The notes under the pieces are model-generated. The model searched no databases. It was given only the letters and a program-made list of their open reading frames with translations, and had not been told where the DNA came from. Both the position numbers and the translations under genes were made by a program. Source: Clusia tigrina (lineage: Eukaryota > Arthropoda > Insecta > Diptera > Clusiidae). From it: a stretch of 64,000 bases of DNA. Positions within the stretch are counted from its first letter, which is position 1; every line of letters begins with the position of its first letter. Of this stretch, positions 54,915 through 64,000 are shown one piece after another. The stretch lies in assembly GCA_920105625.2 (NCBI GenBank), contig OV050030.1, positions 76,485,900 through 76,549,899 of the forward strand. Reading direction: 5' to 3'.

Positions 54915-57900
54915 TTGTTAGTACCCACAACATTCATGTGAAATTTCGTTGAGATATCCCTAATACGAACCTAGTTATAATTTTTATTTAATTGTGGGCG
55001 TGGCAGTAGTAATAATCTGCCCATATTTGGAATGCATGCTAGTACAGACCCATTGTATACATCTACCAATTTGTTTTCATATATCATCACAAAAGCATAG
55101 AAAGGGTAATTGTCTTTAAATGAGGTCCCCAAAGTTCATTATATAGGAGGGAGACGCATCCTTCCTATACACCGAATCTTGTATATGGATTTGTAGGGTC
55201 CATATACGTACGAATATAAAATTTCGTCTAAAAATATTATATAGGTCGTAAGTTATAATAATATGTCAATAGTGGGCTTGGCTGTAGAAATAATACGCCA
55301 ATTTTCTGTGTCGTGTTTAAAGTTAGTACCCACAACATTCCTGTGAAATTTCGTTGAGAAATCTTTAATAGGAACCCAGTAATGATTTTTGGTTAATTGT
55401 GGGCGTGGCAATAGTAACAATCTGCCCATATTTGGAATGCATGCTAGTACAGACCCAGTGCATCCATCCACCAATTTGTTTTCATATATCATCACTAGAA
55501 GCATAGATAGGGTAATTGTCTTTAAGTGGGGCCCCTAAAGTTCATTATATGGGAAGGAGGCGTATTCTTCCTCTGATCGACCCCGAATCTTGTATATGGC
55601 TTTGTACAGTCCATATACGTACTAACATAAAATTTAGTCCAAAAATATTGTATAGGTCGCAAGTTATAATAATATGCCAATAGTGGGCGTGGCTGTAGAA
55701 ATAACACGCCCATTTTTTGTGTGGAGTTTAATGTTAGTACCCGCAACATTCCTGTGAAATTTCGTTGAGAAATCTCTAATACGAACCTAGTTATAATTTT
55801 TATTTACTTGTGGGCGTGGCAGTAGTAACAATCTGCCCATATTTGGAATGCATGCTAGTACAGACTCAGTGTATACATCTACCAATTTGTTTTCATATAT
55901 CATCACAAAAGCAGAGATAGGGTAATTGTCTTTAAGTGAGGTCCCCAAAGTTCATTATCTAGGAGGGAAGCGCATCCATCCTCTGATCTACACCGAATCT
56001 TGTATATGGATTTGTAGGGTCAATATACGTACGAATATAGAATTTCGTCCACAAATATTATATAGGTCGTATGTTATAAAAATATATCAATAGTGGGCGT
56101 GGCTGTAGAAATAATACGCCAATTTTCTGTGTCGCGTTTAAAGTTAGTACCCGCAACATTCCTGTGAAATTTCGTTGAGAAATCTTTAATAGGAACCTAG
56201 TAATGATTTTTGGTTAATTGTGGGCGTGGCAGTAGTCTGCCCATATTTGGAATGTATGCTAGTACAGACCCAGTGTATACATCCACCAATTTGTTTTCAT
56301 ATATCATGACTAGAAGCATAGATAGGGTAATTGTCTTTAAGTGGGGTCCCCAAAGTTCATTATATGGGAGGGAGGCGTATCCTTCCTCTGATCTACCCCG
56401 AATCCTGTATATGGCTTCGTAGGGTCCATATACGTACGAATATAAAATTTCGTCCAAAAATATTGTATAGGTCGCAAGTTGTAATAATATGTCAATAGAG
56501 GGTGTGTCTGTAGAAATAACACGCCCATTTTTTGTGTGGTGTTTAATGTTAGTACCCGCAACATTCCTGTCAAATTTCGTTGAGAAATCTTTAATACGAA
56601 CCTAGTAATAATTTTTATTTAATTGTGGGCGTGGCAGTAGTAATAATCTGCACATATTTGGAATGCATGCTAGTACAGACCCAGTGTACACATCTACCAA
56701 TTTGTTTTCATATATCATCATAAAAGCATAGATAGGGTAATTGTCTTTATATAGGAGGGAGGCGCATCCTTCCCCTGATGTACACCGAATATTGTATATG
56801 GATTTGTAGGGTCCATATACGTACGAATATAAAATTTCGTCCAAGAATATTATATATGTAGGTCGCAAGTTTTGGTTATAACAATATGTCAATAGTGGGC
56901 GTGGCTGTAGAAATAACACGCCCATTTTTGTGTGGTGTTTAATGTTAGTACCGGCAACATTCCTGTGGTTTTTGTTGAAAAATCTTTAATAGGAACCTAG
57001 TAATGATTTTTGGTTAATTGTAGGCGTGGCATTAGTAACAATATGCCCGTATTTGGATTGGATGCTAGTACAGACCCAGTGCATACATCTACCAATTTGT
57101 TTTCTTATATCATCACTAGAAGCATAGATAGGGTAATTGTCTTTAAGTGAGGTCCCCAAAGCTCATTATATGGGAAAGAGGCGTATCCTTCCTCTGATTG
57201 ACCCCGAATCTTGTATTTGGCTTGTAGGGTCCATATACATACTAATATAAAATTTCGTCCGTGGCAGTAGTAATAATCTGTCCATATTTGGAATGCATTC
57301 TAGTACAGACTCAGTGTATACATCTACCAATTTGTTTTCATATATCATCACAAAAGCATAGATAGGGTAATTGTCTTTAAGTGAGGTCCCCAAAGTTCAT
57401 TATATGGGAGGGAGGCGTATCCTTCCTCTGCTCTACACTGAATCTTGTAGATGGATTTGTAGGGTCCATATACGTATGAATATAAAATTTCGTCCAAAAA
57501 TATTATATAGGCCGTAAGTTATAATAATATGTCAATAGTGGGCGTGGCTGTAGAAATAATACGCCAATTTTCTGTGTCGTGTTTAAAGTTAGTACCCGCA
57601 ACATTCCTGTGAAATTTCGTTGAGAAATCTTTAATAGGAACCCAGTAATGATTTTTGGTTAATTATGGGCGTGGCAGTAGTAACAATCTGCCCATATTTG
57701 GAATGCATGCTAGTACAGACCCAGTATATAGATCCACCAATTTGTTTTCATATATCATCACTAGAAGCATAGATAGGGTAATTGACTTTAAGTGGGGTCC
57801 CCAAAGTTCATTATATGGGAGGGAGGCGTATCCTTCCTCTGATCTACCCCGGATCCTGTATATGGCTTTGTAGGGTCCATATACGTACGAATGTAAAATA

Positions 57901-60900
57901 TCGTCCAAAAATATTGTATAGGTCGCAAGTTATAATAATATGTCAATAGAGGGCGTTGCTGTAAAAATAACACGCCCATTTTTGTGTGGTGTTTAATGTT
58001 AGTACCCACAACATTCCTGTGAAATTTCGTTGAGAAATCTTTAATAGGAACCTAGTAATGATTCTTGGGTAATTGTGGGCGTGGCAGTAGTAATAATCTG
58101 CCCATATTTGGAATGCATACTAGTACAGACCCAGTGTATACATCTACCAAACTGTTTTCATATATCATCACTAGAAGCATAGATAGGGTAATTGTCTTTA
58201 GGTGGGGTCCCCAAAGCTCATTATATGGAAAGGAGGCGTATCCTTCCTCTGATCGACCTAGAATCTTGTATATGGCTTTGTAGGGTCCATGTACGTACTA
58301 ATACAAAAATTTCGTCCAAAAATATTGTATGGGTCGCAAGTTATAATAATATGTCAATAGTGGGCGTGGCTGTAGAAATAACACGCCCATTTTTGTGTGG
58401 TGTTTAATGTTAGTAACGGCAACATTCCTGTGATTTTTGTTGAAAAATCTTTAATAGGAACCTAGTAATGATTTTTGGTTAATTGTAGGCGTGGCATTAG
58501 TAACAATCTGCCCATATTTGGAATGGATGCTAGTACAGACCCAGTGCATACATCTACCAATTTGTTTTCTTATATCATCACTAGAAGCATAGATAGGGTA
58601 ATTGTCTTTAAGTGAGGTCCCCAAAGCTCATTATATGGAAAAGAGGCGTATCCTTCCTCTGATTGACCCCGAATCTTGTATTTGGCTTGTAGGGTCCATA
58701 TACATACTAATATAAAATTTCGTCCGTGGCAGTAGTAATAATCTGCCCATATTTGGAATGCATGCTAGTACAGACCCAGTGTATATATCTATCAATTTGT
58801 TGTCATATATCATGACTGGAAGCATAGATAGGGTAATTGTCTTTAAGTGGGGTCCCCAAAGTTCATTATATGGGAAGGAGGCGTATCCTTCTTCTGATCG
58901 ACTCCGAATTTTGGATATGGCTTTGTAGGGTCCATATACGTACGAATATAAAATTTCGTCCAAAAATATTATATAGGTCGCAAGTTTTTATAATATGTCA
59001 ATAGTGGGCGTGGCTGTAGAAATAACACGACCATTTTTTGTGTGGTGTTTAATGTTAGTACCCGCAACATTCCTGTGAAATTTCGTTGAGAAATCTTTAA
59101 AAGGAACGTAGAAATGATTTTTGTTTGATTGTGGGCGTGGCAGTAGTAAAAATCTGCCCATATTTGGAATGCATGCTAGTACAGACCCAGTGTATACATC
59201 CACCAATTTGTTTTCATATATCATCACTAGAAGCATAGATAGGGTAATTGTCTTTAAGTAAGGTCCCCAAAGCTTATTATACGGGAAGGAGGCGTATCCT
59301 TCCTCTGATCGACCCCGAATCTTGTATATGCCTTTGTAGGGTCCATATACGTAATAATATAAAATTTCGTCCAAAAATATTGTATAGGTCGCAAGTTATA
59401 ATAATATGTCAATAGTGGGCGTGGCTGTAAAAATAACACGCCCATTTTTGTGTGGTGTTTAATGTTAGTACCCGCAACATTCCTGTGAAATTTCGTTGAG
59501 AAATCTTTAATAGGAACCTAATAATGATTTTTGGGTAATTGTGGGCGTGGCAGTAGTAATAATCTGCCCATATTTGGAATGCATACTAGTACAGACCCAG
59601 TGTATACATCTACCAAATGGTTTTCATATATCATCACTAGAAGCATAGATAGGGTAATTGTCTTTAAGTGAGGTCCCCAAAGCTCATTATATGGGAAGGA
59701 GGCGTATCCTTCCTCTGATCGACCCCGAATCTTGTATATGGCTTTGTAGGGTCCATATACGTACTAATAAAAAAATTTCGTCCAAAAATATTGTATAGGT
59801 CGCAAGTTATAAAAATATGTCAATAGTGGGCGTGGCTGTAGAAATAACACGCCCATTATTGTGTGGTGTTTAATGTTAGTACCCGCAACATTCCTGTGAA
59901 ATTTCGTAGAGAAATCTTTAATAGGAACCTAGTAATGATTTTTGGTTAATTGTAGGCGTGGCATTACTAACAATCTGCCCATATTTGGAATGGATGCTAG
60001 TACAGACCCAGTGCATACATCTACCAATTTGTTTTCTTATATCATCACTAGAAGCATAGATAGGGTAATTGTTTTTAAGTGAGGTCCCCAAAGCTCATTA
60101 TATGGGAAAGAGGCGTATCCTTCCTCTGATTGACCCCGAATCTTGTATTTGGCTTGTAGGGTCCATATACATACTAATATAAAATTTCGTCCGTGGCAGT
60201 AGTAATAATCTGCCCATATTTGGAATGCATGCTAGTACAGACCCAGTGTATATATCTATCAATTTGTTTTCATATATCATCACTGGAAGCATAGATAGGG
60301 TAATTGTCTTTAAGTGGGGTCCCCAAAGTTCATTATATGGGAATGAGGCGTATCCTTCTTCTGATCGACCCCGAATTTTGGATATGGCTTTGTAGGGTCC
60401 ATATACGTACGAATATAAAATTTCGTCCAAAAATATTATATAGGTCGTAAGTTATAATAATATGTCAATAGTGGGCGTGGCTGTAGAAATAATACGCCCA
60501 TTTTCTGTGTCGTGTTTAATGTTAGTACCTGCAACATTCCTGTGAAATTTCGTTGAGAAATCTTTAATAGGACCCTAGTAATGATTTTTGGTTAATTGTG
60601 GGCGTGGCAATAGTAACAATCTGCCCATATTTGGAATGCATGCTAGTACAGACCCAGTGCATCCATCCACCAATTTGTTTTCATATATCATCACTAGAAG
60701 CATAGATAGGGTAATTGTCTTTAAGTGAGGTCCCCAAAGCTTATTATACGGGAAGGAGGCGTATCCTTCCTCTGATCGACCCCGAATCTTGTATATGGCT
60801 TTGTAGGGTCCATATACGTATGAATATAATATTTCGTCCAAAAATATTATATAGGTCGTAAGTTATAATAATATGTCAATTGGGGGCGTGGCTGTAGAAA

Positions 60901-63900
60901 TAATACGCCCATTTTCTGTGTCGTGTTAAATGTTAGTACCTGCAACATTCCTATGAAATTTCGTTGAGAAATCTTTAATAGGAAGCTAGTAAAGATTTTT
61001 GGGAAATTGTGGGCGTGGCAGTACTAATAATCTGCCCATATTTGGAATGTATACTAGTACAGACCCAGTGTATACATCTACCAAACTGTTTTCATATATC
61101 ATCACTAGAAGCATAGATAGGGTAGTTGTCTTTAGGTGGGGTCCCCAAAGCTCATTATATGGGAAGGAGGCGTATCCTTCCTCTGATCGACCCCGAATCT
61201 TATAATTGGCTTTGTACGGTCCATGTACGTACTAATACAAAAATTTCGTCCGTGGCAGTAGTAATAATCTGCCCATATTTGGAATGCATGCTAGTACAGA
61301 CCCAGTGTATATATCTATCAATTTGTTGTCATATATCATGACTGGAAGCATAGATAGGGTAATTGTCTTTAAGTGGGGTCCCCAAAGTTCATTATATGGG
61401 AAGGAGGCGTATCCTTCTTCTGATCGACTCCGAATTTTGGATATGGCTTTGTAGGGTCCATATACGTACGAATATAAAATTTCGTCCAAAAATATTATAT
61501 AGGTCGCAAGTTTTTATAATATGTCAATAGTGGGCGTGGCTGTAGAAATAACACGACCATTTTTTGTGTGGTGTTTAATGTTAGTACCCGCAACATTCCT
61601 GTGAAATTTCGTTGAGAAATCTTTAAAAGGAACGTAGTAATGATTTTTGTTTGATTGTGGGCGTGGCAGTAGTAACAATCTGCCCATATTTGGAATGCAT
61701 GCTAGTACAGACCCAGTGTATACATCCACCAATTTGTTTTCATATATCATCACTAGAAGCATAGATAGGGTAATTGTCTTTAAGTGAGGTCCCCAAAGCT
61801 TATTATACGGGAAGGAGGCGTATCCTTCCTCTGATCGACCCCGAATCTTGTATATGCCTTTGTAGGGTCCATATACGTAATAATATAAAATTTCGTCCAA
61901 AAATATTGTATAGGTCGCAAGTTATAATAATATGTCAATAGTGGGCGTGGCTGTAAAAATAACACGCCCATTTTTGTGTGGTGTTTAATGTTAGTACCCG
62001 CAACATTCCTGTGAAATTTCGTTCAGAAATCTTTAATAGGAACCTAGTAATGATTTTTGGTTAATTGTAGGCGTGGCATTACTAACAATCTGCCCATATT
62101 TGGAATGGATGCTAGTACAGACCCAGTGCATACATCTACCAATTTGTTTTCTTATATCATCACTAGAAGCATAGATAGGGTAATTGTTTTTAAGTGAGGT
62201 CCCCAAAGCTCATTATATGGGAAAGAGGCGTATCCTTCTTCTGATCGACCCCGAATTTTGGATATGGCTTTGTAGGGTCCATATACGTACGAATATAAAA
62301 TTTCGTCCAAAAATATTATATAGGTCGTAAGTTATAATAATATGTCAATAGTGGGCGTGGCTGTAGAAATAATACGCCCATTTTCTGTGTCGTGTTTAAT
62401 GTTAGTACCTGCAACATTCCTGTGAAATTTCGTTGAGAAATCTTTAATAGGACCCTAGTAATGATTTTTGGTTAATTGTGGGCGTGGCAATAGTAACAAT
62501 CTGCCCATATTTGGAATGCATGCTAGTACAGACCCAGTGCATACATCCACCAATTTGTTTTCATATATCATCACTAGAAGCATAGATAGGGTAATTGTCT
62601 TTAAGTGAGGTCCCCAAAGCTTATTATACGGGAAGGAGGCGTATCCTTCCTCTGATCGACCCCGAATCTTGTATATGGCTTTGTAGGGTCCATATACGTA
62701 TGAATATAATATTTCGTCCAAAAATATTATATAGGTCGTAAGTTATAATAATATGTCAATTGGGGGCGTGGCTGTAGAAATAATACGCCCATTTTCTGTG
62801 TCGTGTTAAATGTTAGTACCTGCAACATTCCTATGAAATTTCGTTGAGAAATCTTAAATAGGAACCTAATAATGATTTTTGGTTAATTGTGGGCGTGGCA
62901 GTAGTAACAATCTGCCCATATTTGGAATGCATGCTAGTACAGACCCAGTGCATCCATCCACCAATTTGTTTTCATATATCATCACTAGAAGCATAGATAG
63001 GGTAATTGTCTTTAAGTGAGGTCCCCAAAGCTTATTATACGGGAAGGAGGCGTATCCTTCCTCTGATCGACCCCGAATCTTGTATATGGCTTTGTAGGGT
63101 CCATATTCGTATGAATATAATATTTCGTCCAAAAATATTATATAGGTCGTAAGTTATAATAATATGTCAATTGGGGGCGTGGCTGTAGAAATAATACGCC
63201 CATTTTCTGTGTCGTGTTAAATGTTAGTACCTGCAACATTCCTATGAAATTTCGTTGAGAAATCTTAAATAGGAACCTAATAATGATTTTTGGTTAATTG
63301 TGGGCGTGGCAGTAGTAACAATCTGCCCATATTTGGAATGCATGCTAGTACAGACCCAGTGCATCCATCCACCAATTTGTTTTCATATATCATCACTAGA
63401 AGCATAGATAGGGTAATTGTCTTTAAGTGAGGTCCCCAAAGCTTATTATACGGGAAGGAGGCGTATCCTTCCTCTGATCGACCCCGAATCTTGTATATGG
63501 CTTTGTAGGGTCCATATTCGTATGAATATAATATTTCGTCCAAAAATATTATATAGGTCGTAAGTTATAATAATATGTCAATTGGGGGCGTGGCTGTAGA
63601 AATAATACGCCCATTTTCTGTGTCGTGTTAAATGTTAGTACCTGCAACATTCCTATGAAATTTCGTTGAGAAATCTTAAATAGGAAACAAATAATGATTT
63701 TTGGTTAATTGTGGGCGTGGCAGTAGTAACAATCTGCCCATATTTGGAATGCATGCTAATACAGACCCAGTGTATACATCTAATAATTTGTTTTCATATA
63801 TCATCACTAGAAGCATAGATAGGGTAATTGTCTTTAAGTGGGGTCCCCAAAGTTCATTATATGGGAAGGAGGCGTATTCTTCCTCTGTTCGACCCCGAAT

Positions 63901-64000
63901 CTTGTATATGGTTTTGTGCGGTCCTTATAGGTACTAATATAATATTTCGTCCAAAAATATTATATAGGTCGTAAGTTATAATAATATGTCAATAGTGGGC
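54915..64000. repeat. Satellite array, about 411-bp unit, about two dozen copies
   Basis: Each unit has fixed landmarks: gtgggcgtggcagtag, cagacccagtg, gatagggtaattgtc, ggtccccaaag, tagggtccatatac, tttcgtccaaaaatatt, then a second gtgggcgtgg. Starts of the first landmark fall near 54993, 55402, 55810, 56220, 56627 and so on to 63712, mostly 405-412 bp apart; four spacings are only about 232-240 bp. The array runs off the right edge. The most homogeneous units are at 62455-63700. No tRNA, promoter or conserved protein function is evident. Confidence 0.93.
56990..57256. repeat. First short (deleted) satellite unit
   Basis: At 57256-57262 tttcgtcc joins directly to gtggcagtag, removing about 175 bp including the second gtgggcgtgg block. 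The same junction recurs near 58727, 60190 and 61247. Confidence 0.8.

Overview
This 64-kb window looks like a transposon-choked, AT-rich intergenic or heterochromatic stretch of a fly genome. The evidence is the combination of BEL/Pao elements (one roo-like with an envelope region), an errantivirus-type gypsy element, Jockey- and LOA-like non-LTR fragments, a mariner fragment, a Harbinger element and a Polinton. Many short tacatacatatgta-type runs in the intergenic DNA also fit Diptera. A higher fly, possibly a tephritid fruit fly, is an inference. I recognised no ordinary host gene: nearly every coding signal belongs to a mobile element, and nearly all of them are broken.

Layout. 1-8881 holds a rearranged Polinton (Maverick/adintovirus-like) element. 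A 2,146-bp block with a packaging ATPase and a second conserved Polinton gene occurs twice as an inverted repeat (1-2146 and 5624-7769). The spacer carries a Polinton integrase remnant, a truncated mariner and a 1.5-kb DNA transposon with 64-bp terminal inverted repeats. Right of the second arm come a phospholipase A2-like/pX-like reading frame and the first 25 codons of an adenain-like protease, cut at about 8881. 8882-20490 is decayed retrotransposon DNA (gypsy pol pieces and a LOA/Bilbo-like non-LTR element) into which a young Ty3/gypsy element (14955-19699) inserted. Afterwards 2.77 kb spanning host element, LTR and gag was tandemly duplicated. About 20490-29650 is a PIF/Harbinger element with convergent transposase and DNA-binding accessory gene, split by a BEL/Pao element (21969-28905). 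29956-30309 is an endonuclease-like remnant. 30337-37507 is a second BEL/Pao element on the minus strand, roo-like, with gag, pol and env all damaged.

37508-43250 is mostly unrecognised AT-rich DNA, containing a 575-bp fold-back element and two tRNA-like (A box/B box) sequences. 43260-46370 is a row of minus-strand non-LTR fragments. 47355-52900 is a decayed errantivirus-type element (gag, protease, RT fused to integrase by an internal deletion, env). 53290-54905 is another minus-strand LOA-like fragment.

54915 to the window end is a satellite array of about two dozen copies of a roughly 411-bp unit. It has higher-order structure, one recurring deletion junction and two hairpins per unit.

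The elements do not cooperate as a pathway. What the window records is order of events: Harbinger before BEL, LOA-like element before gypsy, gypsy before tandem duplication. The best preserved coding unit is the gypsy pol frame (16349-19327). Coordinates of decayed genes are approximate, and clade names come from remembered family motifs, not from searches.
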